From Conoideocrella luteorostrata (lineage: Eukaryota > Ascomycota > Sordariomycetes > Hypocreales > Clavicipitaceae), in the NCBI GenBank assembly GCA_032433595.1, contig JASWJB010000199.1, positions 18,137 through 82,136 on the forward strand: a DNA stretch of 64,000 nt, read 5' to 3'. Positions 1 through 9,028 of this stretch are shown piece by piece. Both the position numbers and the translations under genes were made by a program. Numbering within the stretch: the first letter of the stretch is position 1; each line of letters starts with the position of its first letter. The notes beneath the pieces are model-generated. The model saw nothing but the letters and a program-made list of their open reading frames with translations, had not been told where the DNA came from and did not search any database.

Positions 1-1110
1 TATGCTCGCAGGCCTTTGTATTATTCCCAGTTCACCGCTATTTCTTTTCCTTTATGCATGATGTTTTCTAGCATTTCGTCCCAGATTTTGTTCGGCCACA
101 ACCGTTCAACCAAAGCATTCAATCACTGCCTCCGGAGTAAGGAGTAGAGAATTGGCGCAGTCCCACCTCGCTGCTGCTAGATGCGGTATTGAAGACAGAC
201 TGTGGCGTGCAGCCGTTCCTAGACAGTTCGGTACAATTCCGTGCATATTATCAGACAAAAGTTGAAGCTGCTAACGAAAACGAATTAATACTAAATGCCC
301 TCGGCCTCAAAGCGGTTAGCATAGAATGGGGAAAAGTTAGATAATACTGCTACTGCTACTGCTAATAATAGTAGCTACAGGCTAGAATTCTAGTCACAAT
401 AGTAGCGGTTAGTTGGGGGAAAAGTTAGATAATGCTGCTACTAATGCTGTTAATGCTATTGCTACTGCTAAGGATATTGCTACCCACGCAAGGATAGCCA
501 TTCTCACCAGGCAGATGTTTAGGTTAGTGCCTAAGGTGCAAAAAAAGCAGGGTCTGCTTAGTGGGGGGACTAGCGATACAGGGCTGGTAAATAACACAAG
601 AGTACTCCGTACTATAATACAATAACACAGCACACTAATTAGCGCTCTAGATGGCATAATATCTGGTGCAAAAGATAAAGAAAATTATGGCGCATACAGT
701 GCAACAAGAGGTACCGCCGTAAATGCAGCACGCGGCGCGCAAACTGCCAAAAACCAAGGGGGCGTCCGCGGCACGGCGCAACAACAAGTAACACAGCCAG
801 CAACACCACTACCAGCACGCCAGACAGAATAATACCCGGCGCAAAAGATGCACAAGAGCCCAGCGCACGAGGTGTACTAAAAAAACAGGGCTTGAAACAA
901 AGCACCTGGCGTGCAATCGGCTAAAATAAGTCTCACATGCCAACAACCATAACTCGACCACCGGCGTCCGCAACAGCACGAAACCTGGTGCACAAGACTC
1001 GCAGACACGCAGCGCACACGATGCAGCCAAAACAACGGCGCTCCCGGCCACTCTGCGGCGGGCAGCGCACAAAATGCCAGCGGGATGGGTGGTTTTTTGC
1101 TCGGTTTGTG
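1..1110. repeat. degraded repeat-rich, formerly coding-like stretch
   Basis: No intact gene is visible. Two imperfect copies of a roughly 45-nt block lie at about 311-358 and 404-446; both contain a GGGGAAAAGTTAGATAAT core and run into CTGCTACT-type triplets. From about 640 to 1110 a degenerate Ala/Gln/Arg-rich pattern recurs, with repeated words such as GGCGCAAAAGAT, but it does not stay in one frame. I read this as the relic of a low-complexity coding gene or element. The type of element cannot be named from the sequence. Confidence 0.35.
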
Positions 1111-1287
1111 ACCAAAAAAAGGAGAAGACAGTGGCAGGAAAAGGAGGAAGACTGTAGGCCGTCTCGTTGAGACTAGGACGGAGACCTTGCAGTTCTTATA
1201 GTGAAGAGTAATAACTGTAACAGATTCTCAACGAGGCGGCCCACAGTCCTGTCCCTTTTCCTGCCACAGTCTTCTCCTTTTTCTGGT
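1111..1287. repeat. imperfect inverted repeat, 61-nt arms
   Basis: The left arm (1111-1171) and right arm (1227-1287) are near reverse complements. Both contain the GGAGAAGAC and TGGCAGGAAAAG words and end at a CTCGTTGAG core next to the loop. The loop is 55 nt. The arms differ at several positions, so this is an old or mutated palindrome. It could be a small non-autonomous element or a foldback. No coding capacity is visible. Confidence 0.7.
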
Positions 1288-1336
1288 TAATTTGACAGGA
1301 ATTTGACTGCTATTTATCTCTTTTACGAAGCCTAGG

Positions 1337-1396
1337 GGCTTCGGGTGACAAGTGTATTAATACCGGAAGGCAAAGCAAAACAAGAGGCAAAACAAT
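1337..1396 (+). repeat. dispersed direct repeat, copy 1
   Basis: This stretch shares a word order with 5434-5494: CTTCGGGTGAC, then ATACCGGAAGG, then AGCAAAACAA, then GCAAAACAAT, at nearly identical spacing. Roughly three quarters of the bases match by eye. The two copies lie about 4.1 kb apart in the same orientation and bracket the tRNA, the terminal-inverted-repeat element and the GIY-YIG reading frame. Confidence 0.6.
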
Positions 1397-1635
1397 AAAT
1401 ACAGCAGCAAGATAACTAATAGTCCCTCCTATAAGGGTCCAACAGAAAACAAAAAGGCAGAATCCACGGCGCTAGATAGCTACCCTAGGTGTTCCCAATT
1501 CCACGCACACAATACTTAATAAGGAGTAGCTATAAGAATTCAAAGGCAATCAAGAAGAGACGGGGAAATGCGCACTTCACTAGGGGTCATTTTAAACAGT
1601 ATAACACTGAGCGAAAAATGTTGTTCGCTGAGTAT

Positions 1636-1662
1636 GTCTGTGTCTGTGTCTGTGTCTGTTTC
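1636..1662. repeat. TGTCTG microsatellite
   Basis: A short run of TGTCTG/TGTGTC units, about four copies, lies upstream of the tRNA. No function is apparent. Confidence 0.6.
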
Positions 1663-1762
1663 ATTGCCTTTATGGGCCCGGCGCTCGCCCAGGGAAGGAG
1701 CGATTTCATATATATTTTTCTATATCGGCACAGTAATCAACGAAGTGGTTGGGGCACCAAAA

Positions 1763-1853
1763 GCCCCCGTGGCCTAATGGTTAAGGCGTGTGACTTCTAC
1801 CTTCTTAGAGAAGTGTAATCCCAAGATTCAGAGTTCGAATCTCTGCGGGGGCT
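1763..1853 (+). tRNA. tRNA-Arg(TCT)-like gene with intron
   Basis: A seven-base acceptor stem pairs GCCCCCG (1763-1769) with CGGGGGC (1846-1852). The D arm GCCTAATGGTTAAGGC and a five-base T stem CAGAG/CTCTG around TTCGAAT are intact. The anticodon TCT is at 1796-1798. An intron of about 18 nt (1800-1817) follows position 37, as in eukaryotic tRNA genes. Removing it leaves a 73-nt molecule. The anticodon stem TGTGA/TCCCA has one T-C mismatch. A 13-nt T run at 1859-1871 would terminate RNA polymerase III. The mismatch and the repeat-rich setting leave open that this is a decaying or duplicated copy. Confidence 0.8.
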
Positions 1854-1858
1854 TTCAG

Positions 1859-1871
1859 TTTTTTTTTTTTT
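1859..1871 (+). terminator. Pol III oligo-T terminator
   Basis: Thirteen consecutive T residues start six bases past the tRNA 3' end. This is the standard termination signal for RNA polymerase III. Confidence 0.75.
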
Positions 1872-1880
1872 GGGGTTTTT

Positions 1881-2092
1881 AGGTCTATAAGGCTGCGTAA
1901 TGTAGAATAAGCATAATTTTACGTGCTAATTGCAAGCAAAAGTGATAATGTTGTGTAATTAATTATTGTTTGGGGACAATTTAACTAGGTCTATAAGGCT
2001 GCGTAATGTAGAATAAGCATAATTTTACGTGCTAATTGCAAGCAAAAGTGATAATGTTGTGTAATTGATTATTGTTTGGGGACAATTTAACT
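1881..2092. repeat. 106-bp head-to-tail duplication
   Basis: Unit 1 (1881-1986) and unit 2 (1987-2092) are identical except for one base (GTAATTAATT versus GTAATTGATT), so the duplication is recent. Each unit ends in GGGGACAATTTAACTA, which is also the start of the terminal inverted repeat of the adjacent element. It lies directly downstream of the tRNA terminator. Confidence 0.9.
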
Positions 2093-2312
2093 AAGCCATT
2101 GATGTGGCATTAGCTCCGCAAGAGATAATGCCTCAGCGACCAAAAACACAATAGAATTAAACAAAAAAAAATATTAACTATTATATAGCTTAGTTAGCTA
2201 TCTAGGTAATAAATTTTATTAATATTAAGCTTTAATTGTATCCGTGGTAGGCGTTTAAATTCAAAGGGTTAATTGGATAAAGTGGACGAAATGGCTTAGT
2301 TAAACTGTCCCC
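2078..2312. mobile_element. small element with 23-bp terminal inverted repeats
   Basis: The left end (2078-2100) and right end (2290-2312) are reverse complements at 22 of 23 positions; the outer bases are GGGGACA and the inner bases TAAGCCATT. The span is 235 bp, AT-rich, with no coding frame. The size and structure fit a miniature inverted-repeat transposable element of a DNA transposon. A clear target-site duplication was not found, and the left end is duplicated within the flanking tandem repeat. Confidence 0.6.
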
Positions 2313-2694
2313 CGTATGTAACCCTAGTACCTTTACTCCGTAGGTCTAGCTTAGAAATTATAATAATAATTATTATACGGAGTATAAGTTTTATAAATTT
2401 AAAAGACACACAGCGCACATACTAGATACGGCATTTAAAGTAACACTACTCCGTAAATGATTTCTAATTAAACTATGGAGACCAGACCCTCTCTTGTTAC
2501 GTGCTGGTTCGGCCAGTGGGATGCTGGACGCGGCACGTGGGTTGTCGATATTAGCTGTGAGATTAGTATTATAGGTGTATAGATAAGTGTACATGAAACA
2601 AAGCAATGCACAAGTCAGATGTAAGATGGTTGTAAGATTCTTGTTGATTCTAACCGTGTCAGTTATAGCTATCTAATGTGTAACACTCTCTGAT
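2313..2694. other. intergenic, AT-rich
   Basis: Contains three copies of the ACTCCGTA/TACGGAGTA motif (about 2334-2343, 2375-2388 and 2446-2455). No gene is visible. Confidence 0.5.
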
Positions 2695-4701
2695 TTAGTC
2701 ATGATCCGTTGTAACCAGGACAAACCGGCCGATATGATCTCCTCTCTGGGATTTTCTAGTTTCATACTGACTAGTATAGCTGCCTTTTTCGAAGCCTGGT
2801 ATCTCCCTTGTGCGACAGAAACGTCGTTCTTTGTCGTGAATTTGATGTGGCGTAAGTTGATCCGCAAGCATTTCAACAAGAGTGTTCGCCCGAAAGAGGT
2901 TTCCCTCGCCCGCTATCTGGTACCAAGCCTCCACTGGTTCACCATTTTTGTTGGTAAAGAAGCACCTCATGCCAAAGCGCACGGCAGGATCTTCCGGGGT
3001 CGCAGACAACGCATACGGCACAGGATGCTGGTCACCGGGCTCACGAACGTCGAATTGGAGTCTCATGGAGCATTCCCCTGCCTCATCCTGCATGATGTCC
3101 TTATCATCATGAAGCTCGATTCGGCAACAACATATCTCTGATCGTCGTGAAGGGCTATATCCGGGAGGGGGGAAACCGATGTCGAACTCGTGTTCCCTAA
3201 ATGCTTCTCCAGCAAATCGGGACCAATTCATTACCTGACCTTCAATCTTTCTCTTGCGACGCGTCGGTCTTGCCCGCACGTTCTTGGAGGATCTTGACCG
3301 CCTGCTCCTCAAGACTGCTTGTGCCTGTTGAATGACCTGCTTGGTGAGGGACGGTAAGATGTCTTCCATTAAAGGATCTTGGTCCGCTTCGGAACTAGTA
3401 GCCGTCTGTTGCCCTTCCGTGTCTTTCATGAGCGACTCGATATCGCTCACTAGCTTGGGCTGCGTCGTTTCGAGCTCACCGAATTCCAGAAGTGCCGACT
3501 CAGTTGCGCTTTTGTACGTCTGCGCACATTCCCGTTCCGTGTCGTCTCGAGCATTATCTAAAGCCAGGCCAGGCTCCTGAATAGACCCTTGATTATCCTC
3601 GATCCCCAAACCGCTCAATCGGGCTTTAATCTCGCTTTCTTTTGCCTCATACAATTGTGTATAGAGGAGGACAATCTTCTGCCATGCAGATTTGTCGAAA
3701 GCGTTTTTCGTCCGCGGAGCCTTATTACTTTTTACGTTGTGTTCGAGACGTTGATACTTCCCCGAACCCTTTAACCGCCTGCAGCGGTGGCCCGTAATAA
3801 TCATGACGGCTAGCATGCCCCTGACGATAGACCCTGCAAGTCTGGCAAGTTCTTTGACATCTTCCTCCTTGAGAAAACCGCGTCGAGCCAACCAGAAATG
3901 AAACCCATCTGGCAAGGTCTCAAATGTTACCGGCTCAGCGCCCTCGGTCTTTTCGCGCCTTGCCATGGATTTAATCTCCACTACCAATGACGAATACGCT
4001 ACAAAGTAAGGTCTGACCGTGCCCAGGCTTGTCAATTTTACTGCGCATCGGATTCCTTCGCTCAACTCCGTATTGATAAAGGAGCCCCCGGACCAAGCAC
4101 TGAACGAGAGCTCCGGACAAACCAGGTGGAGGCGGCCGGACTTGTCGTCAACATATAAAGGATATTTGAAGGGTCCTAGATTTATCTCATATCTTGGTGG
4201 ATTGTTAAGAATTCGACAAATCAATGACTCGGCCCTTGGCCCGCAGATACAAATAATCTGCGTCTGGCTGGCGTTGATAATCTCCTTGTTCCGAGCCACC
4301 AAGTCATCAAGAACAGAAGACTCTTCAATGACTTTTTTCTTCATTGAAAGCGGCCCGAGTCTCTGTAATTCATGTGTCCACACTAATACGTTGTTCTCGT
4401 TGAAGAGACAACCTTTTAGTTGCCATGGAAGCTCGTCGCTTATCACGACATTGTGATTCCCGATGTCGTCCAGCGCGTTCTCATACCAAGACACTGTCAT
4501 GTAGTCCAGCATAAACCCGATTTTGGCGGATAGGCTACCCAAAAATGGGGTAATGTGGCTAGATTCTAGCGTCGTGGCTCGGGATGGCGTGTTCTTACTC
4601 GTGAGTAAACCCATAATCGTTTCATAACGTTGGTCGCTCTCAACGGAATTTTTCAAGGCGGCTATATAGTCGTCTCGGGTCCAGAGTGGACATTTGGACA
4701 T
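2695..4701 (-). CDS. hypothetical protein, downstream part of a broken GIY-YIG-type reading frame
   Basis: This is a 668-residue reading frame opening at an ATG (4701). I do not recognise a catalytic domain in it. It has a basic nuclear-localisation-like stretch (RRSRSSKNVRARPTRRKRK) around residue 480 and Asp/Glu-rich segments before it. The frame continues without interruption upstream of this ATG to a TAA at 4822-4824, and beyond that stop the same frame encodes a GIY-YIG-like domain. The ATG may therefore be internal to an older, longer protein. The length and sustained open frame argue that this was, or is, a real gene. Its neighbours are repeats, not genes. Confidence 0.6.
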   Translation of the reverse strand: MSKCPLWTRDDYIAALKNSVESDQRYETIMGLLTSKNTPSRATTLESSHITPFLGSLSAKIGFMLDYMTVSWYENALDDIGNHNVVISDELPWQLKGCLFNENNVLVWTHELQRLGPLSMKKKVIEESSVLDDLVARNKEIINASQTQIICICGPRAESLICRILNNPPRYEINLGPFKYPLYVDDKSGRLHLVCPELSFSAWSGGSFINTELSEGIRCAVKLTSLGTVRPYFVAYSSLVVEIKSMARREKTEGAEPVTFETLPDGFHFWLARRGFLKEEDVKELARLAGSIVRGMLAVMIITGHRCRRLKGSGKYQRLEHNVKSNKAPRTKNAFDKSAWQKIVLLYTQLYEAKESEIKARLSGLGIEDNQGSIQEPGLALDNARDDTERECAQTYKSATESALLEFGELETTQPKLVSDIESLMKDTEGQQTATSSEADQDPLMEDILPSLTKQVIQQAQAVLRSRRSRSSKNVRARPTRRKRKIEGQVMNWSRFAGEAFREHEFDIGFPPPGYSPSRRSEICCCRIELHDDKDIMQDEAGECSMRLQFDVREPGDQHPVPYALSATPEDPAVRFGMRCFFTNKNGEPVEAWYQIAGEGNLFRANTLVEMLADQLTPHQIHDKERRFCRTREIPGFEKGSYTSQYETRKSQRGDHIGRFVLVTTDHD

Positions 4702-4821
4702 TCCACGAAGCTGAGGGTTTCCCCGACTTGCCTTTTTTTTGTTCCGAAACTGGCGCCAAGCCGCAACCTGGAGATCAGAGGATCTCTCAACTCCATCTAT
4801 TGAAAGAAGTCTGTCACTGGC

Positions 4822-5232
4822 TTATTTTGCCATGTTCTGTAGTAAAGGTGACATGGGATTAAGCCCATATCCGAGGTCACATTCCATCGAGTTCCAGGCT
4901 CGACGTCCTTTGGAGAAAAGCATCCCAAGATGACTAGAAAAGGCTACAGAAAATATATCTTCCATCAAATTGAGTTTCATCTGAGACCATGAAGTGTCCT
5001 GGTCCACTTCGTGATCTTCAGATATGATCATGACATTTGCTGTGCGGTGGCCATTGCCAAACCACTGTATGAAGTAGAGCAATGACTCCACAGAGTTCTT
5101 CGGAAAGTTTCGAAAATGAGCCGCGTAGATTCTACGCAAGGCCGAGGTGGTCTGGCCAACGTAAACCCGTGAATAAGATGGGTTCCTGTCGTCGGTGATG
5201 TTTATCAGGTAACATACCCACAGCTGCTGCAA
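4822..5232 (-). pseudogene. GIY-YIG-like nuclease domain fragment
   Basis: About 136 codons in the same frame as the 2695-4701 reading frame, separated from it only by a TAA stop (4822-4824). Near the start, CYLINIT and VYVGQTTSALRR resemble the two signature strands and catalytic Arg region of GIY-YIG nucleases. A later Glu in LMEDIF could be the metal-binding Glu. The frame does not open with ATG; a TTGCAG just upstream may be an intron acceptor, and the sequence before it collapses into AT-rich tracts. CAA to TAA is the typical outcome of a C-to-T change at CpA. The stop could be a nonsense mutation, or lie in a poorly marked intron. Confidence 0.55.
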
Positions 5233-5239
5233 TAGGTGA

Positions 5240-5430
5240 ACGACTTAGAGATTTTTTTAATTTTTTTAATTTTTTTAATTTTAAATTCAATTTTAAGTAT
5301 AAAATATTATTCAACACTGAATGTTAAAAACACGTATTTATGTTTAAATTAAAAAAAATAATATAATATATTTTATAAAAATTAAAATTCTTTTAATTTA
5401 ATTAAAACTTTAAAGTTATTAAAATATTCT
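5240..5430. repeat. AT-rich low-complexity tract
   Basis: Nearly pure A/T, including tandem AATTTTTTT units at about 5250-5282. It sits where the 5' part of the GIY-YIG frame would be expected. This fits mutation by repeat-induced C-to-T change, although the base pattern was not quantified. Confidence 0.6.
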
Positions 5431-5433
5431 AAG

Positions 5434-5494
5434 ACTTCGGGTGACGAGGGGCACCGATACCGGAAGGTGGAGCAAAACAATGTGCAAAACAATT
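5434..5494 (+). repeat. dispersed direct repeat, copy 2
   Basis: Diverged second copy of the 1337-1396 repeat, in the same orientation with the same order of conserved words. The beginning of this copy forms a weak stem (CTTCGGGT against ACCGGAAG). Confidence 0.6.
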
Positions 5495-6523
5495 CAGTTT
5501 GCTCGTGACTTGGTTATCCAAGAGAGAACAGAAAGAAGAAGAGAATGCCCCGGAGGCGTGCCAGTGTAACCACGTGCCCTTGTTTGCGTGCCTTGACGGG
5601 ATATTCCAACAGAAGGAGTACTTTTAGGCCCGAATAAAGGATCACTTGTGGAGCTAGTGTTTTCCAACAGGAGAAGTAATTGAGTGAAAGTTTGCTTTTC
5701 AGTGTTCTTTATCCATTATGTTTGTACATGAAAGCAAACGGCTACGCTGCTGCCTCTGGCAGACCGGACACCGAACAGGGGCCGTTGATGCAGTAAAAAT
5801 ACGGGGTAGATGGCGGAGAAGAAGTCGTGGCCGTGAAGTGAAGATCGCCCAATGGTGTAACTAAGAAGCGTCTTGTGTGTGTCGGAATGTCATGAGTTGT
5901 AATTCAATATAATCGGGCGGCAACAAACGCGGAGATCTTCAGGTACGTGAGAAAAAGAAAAAAAAAAAGTTTTAAATTTTTTTGGTTGCCCCTTATGGAC
6001 TTATCTTGTAATGACAAAACACATTTAGATGCCGGCAGTGCCGTGCTGGAGAACATCGACCAACAATACCTGAATACAGTAATTTGCGGATGCGGATGCG
6101 GATTGCGGATGTGCGTTGTGTGGCAGCGTGCGGCGGCGTGTGAGTCGGACCGTGCCGGCAGTACAATAGAGCTGCAGGATGAATAAAAGAAACAATTATC
6201 GATTTGTGTCGTCTACGGAGTAGTCTGCTCTGCGCGATAACAAGCCAAGCCAAGCCAAGCCTCTGCCCAAACTACTACTTGCCTATACTCCGCGCTTGCT
6301 TATGCTTGGTACTAAGAACAATGTAAAACGCCCATCAACGCCATGCTGTTGTTTGGCAAAATTGACCACATATCAAACGTTCTGTATTCCCATTTCGCAC
6401 ATGTGAACTTTCAAACAGAAAAAAAATAACCACCGCCCTCCATTTCATGTACCATTTCATGTACCATTTCATGTACCATTTCATGTACCATTTCATGTAC
6501 CATTGACCAGAAATACCCTCCAT
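5495..6523. other. intergenic
   Basis: No convincing gene. It contains a short GGATGC repeat run near 6086-6110, AAGCC repeats near 6241-6260, a TACGGAGTA copy at 6214-6222, and the 12-bp tandem array described separately. Confidence 0.5.
6440..6504. repeat. 12-bp minisatellite, 5.4 copies
   Basis: Perfect tandem copies of CCATTTCATGTA, five full units plus CCATT, end just downstream of the small reading frame on the minus strand. The last partial unit lies about 20 bases from that stop codon, so the array would lie in its 3' untranslated region. Confidence 0.9.
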
Positions 6524-6775
6524 TTAAGCCCGACTACTGGCCGAGGAGTCTCTTCTCAACGAAGCGGACGAATCCGACCGATCGCTGTCCATGGAGGTCT
6601 TGCCCTCGGCGATGGGCGATCTCGAGCGCGCACGCAGCGCCGAGAGGTCCTGCGGGCTGGAAGCAGCAGTTGATGATCCGGCCGGGGTATTTGGGGAGTT
6701 GGGCTGACGGGCCTGTCGCCATGATGTGTAGAACTGCTTGCACAGGTGTGCTGACATGGTGTATGTGGGCGACAT
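6524..6775 (-). CDS. small Ser/Arg-rich hypothetical protein
   Basis: An 83-residue intronless frame with an ATG start. The N-terminal half is MSAHLCKQFYTSWRQARQP-like and looks like a folded or helical segment. The C-terminal half is low complexity, with SRSRSPIA-type and SSASLRRDSSAS-type motifs that resemble phosphorylation sites. Codon choice is GC-rich, unlike the AT-rich flanks, which supports real coding. I do not recognise the family and see no signal peptide or membrane segment. Overlapping frames on the same strand are longer but look random. Confidence 0.5.
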   Translation of the reverse strand: MSPTYTMSAHLCKQFYTSWRQARQPNSPNTPAGSSTAASSPQDLSALRARSRSPIAEGKTSMDSDRSDSSASLRRDSSASSRA

Positions 6776-9028
6776 GTTGGAAGGGGGCGGTAGGAAGGAA
6801 GTAGAAGCGCAGGTATGTATTGTATTGTAATCGTAATTGTACGTGTCGATGACCCAAATTTAGCTAGGCTCTTGTTTATTTTGGGAGTGCCACCAAGAAA
6901 AAAAAGAAAACCGATGGAGGGCACTGAAAGTAGAGAACAGGGAGTATATAGCTATTGTGTCCTGGAGTCCTTTTATCTATTTAATTCGCAGTTGAGCTGG
7001 GGGACAGAGTGTGTTGTTCGTTGGGATAGCACCAAATCGGTTGGGCTCGGGACGTGGCCGGATGTATGTTGTATATGGTTCGATGCGACGCGCAGGCAGG
7101 TGGCCTGATGTGGGAAGTAGAAGTGGAAGGGACGTGGACTTGGGAAGTGGGATGAAACCGCTGCCGTGTTATGCAAGTCAGGCCAGCAGATAACACAGGC
7201 CTTTTCTTCCACCCAAAAAGGAGAGAAGAGAAGAGGAGAGAGAACGATAGAGAGACAGAGAGAAGGAAAAGAGGGCGTTAATATGCACATCCGTTTCATC
7301 TATATGCCAATCTTCGTTACGAAGCAAAGTGCATATGGGAAGGGGGTGCGGGGGTAAGTAAGTACGTCAATAGGTGGTCGCGTGCGACGGAAATCCGGAA
7401 ACTCCAAGGCAACATTGCATCAATGACCCCGTTGTGGTAGGTATCTTTGCACTGCCTGCCGAGAGGCCTTTGTTTTAGAGGCATGCCATGTGTCCACGGA
7501 GTAAACTATGTTCTACACATATGTATACGCAGTAACTACGTCCCACGCAGTTACGACATACCCTACTCCGTACTCCGTGCTGCACTACGCGATGCGGAGT
7601 ACACATTACGACATACCACATACGACACGCCTGACAAAGCCACGTCTAATGGCTTGTAAATGAAGATCAAGGTTGGAGCTAGATAGTTAGCGCTCTGTAA
7701 GCTGGCTGGCAAGCATCACGGACCAGTAACTAGAGGTAGGGGCGCCCTGATGCGACAGCCAGCATCAGCCAGTATCGTACCGAGTAGCTACAGTACTAAG
7801 CAGACCGTCAGCAGGTCAGGTGGCCTGATTGACTGGCCATGATGGAAAGTGGAGGTGGCACCACCCATCATCCTACTAGTACTCCGTACCGAGCACAGTA
7901 CGGAGTACCGCAACCCACAGCCACATCTCCCCATCTAGTCTTTCTGTCAGTCGTCATCTCATCTGGCAGCTGCCAGGGCCGAAGGCATCTGCTCCTCGGC
8001 ACAGGCACCAGCAGTTCCAGGATGAGAGTCAAAAGCGCAAAAATAGTTTCTGCACCAATCGGCTTTGTTTCAAAACTTAAAAAAAGCTATACAGAGTACT
8101 CCGTAAGCGAGTCAAGCTAAGAAGTCGATTTGCGCCGAAATCCAAGAAAGTACGGGACAGTCTCCGCTGCAAGCTCGAGGGTTCTCAGCCAATAGCGCCG
8201 ATTGCGATTTCGCTTACGGAGGACACCCATGCAACACACGCAGGCTTATCAGGAAAAGTCTGGTACGCCGTCACTGTAATTACTCACTCATAGAGCTCCC
8301 GTGCAACAGAGTACTTTACTACAACTCTCAGGATGCTTCTCGAAGCTGTGATTATTAATGCTAAACATTGGGACTGACTTACTGCCTAGGCTGCGGCGCC
8401 GCTTCGAAATGATGAAAAACTGATATGGGCGTATCATTCTAGCACACCAACATGTTTTAGTTCTTCTCAGACGCCGGCTATTCATTAGGATACTGAATTG
8501 TACACTTTAATAACGATAGTGATGTACGTATATATGTTCACAGGTTAAGACTTCAGGCTCATTGCCCTGAAAGAAGCCCGTGCCTATCCATACAGGAAAA
8601 GAAACTATAGGCTCAAGCCCTCCAAATCGCCTTCGCGCCGCGCTTGCAAAACTGTCCTAGAACCAAAACCCGACACTTTAAATAATATAGTCCTGGAACT
8701 TTATACCCAAAAAGAAAAGAAGTAGTAGAGTTATGGTTACAACGGCCTTCAGAGCAGGACTGCTGCCATGTTGAAACTCAAAACGTATCAAGCATGGTAG
8801 CATAATACTTTTGTGAATGCAAAGAGTAGCAATTCTTAGAAATGCAACTGTGCCCTTCTGAATGGCCATGCATATGAAAGAATTCAAGCATGTGGGTATA
8901 GTGTAGTACAGTGTGGTGTAATGTGGTGGTGGCGGTGGTGGTGATGATGCTAATGATAGCGATGGTGATGATAATATGTGCCTGTAAGTGTGTATGAACG
9001 AATAATGCCAGCGGCAAGCCCCATTCAT
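6776..9028. other. intergenic
   Basis: No gene is supported. It has several TACGGAGTA/TACTCCGTA copies (7564-7577, 7879-7888, 7899-7908, about 8095-8104), a purine-rich stretch at 7220-7275 and a GTGGTGATGATG-like run at 8920-8975. The part next to 9028 would be the 3' region of the Mhp1-like gene. Confidence 0.5.

Noticed and set aside
1..6000. Telomere-proximal region or centromere
   Set aside because: AT-rich and repeat-rich, but no telomere repeat arrays were seen and ordinary genes start by 6.5 kb.
6440..6504. CRISPR array
   Set aside because: Units are contiguous 12-mers without spacers, in a eukaryotic genome.
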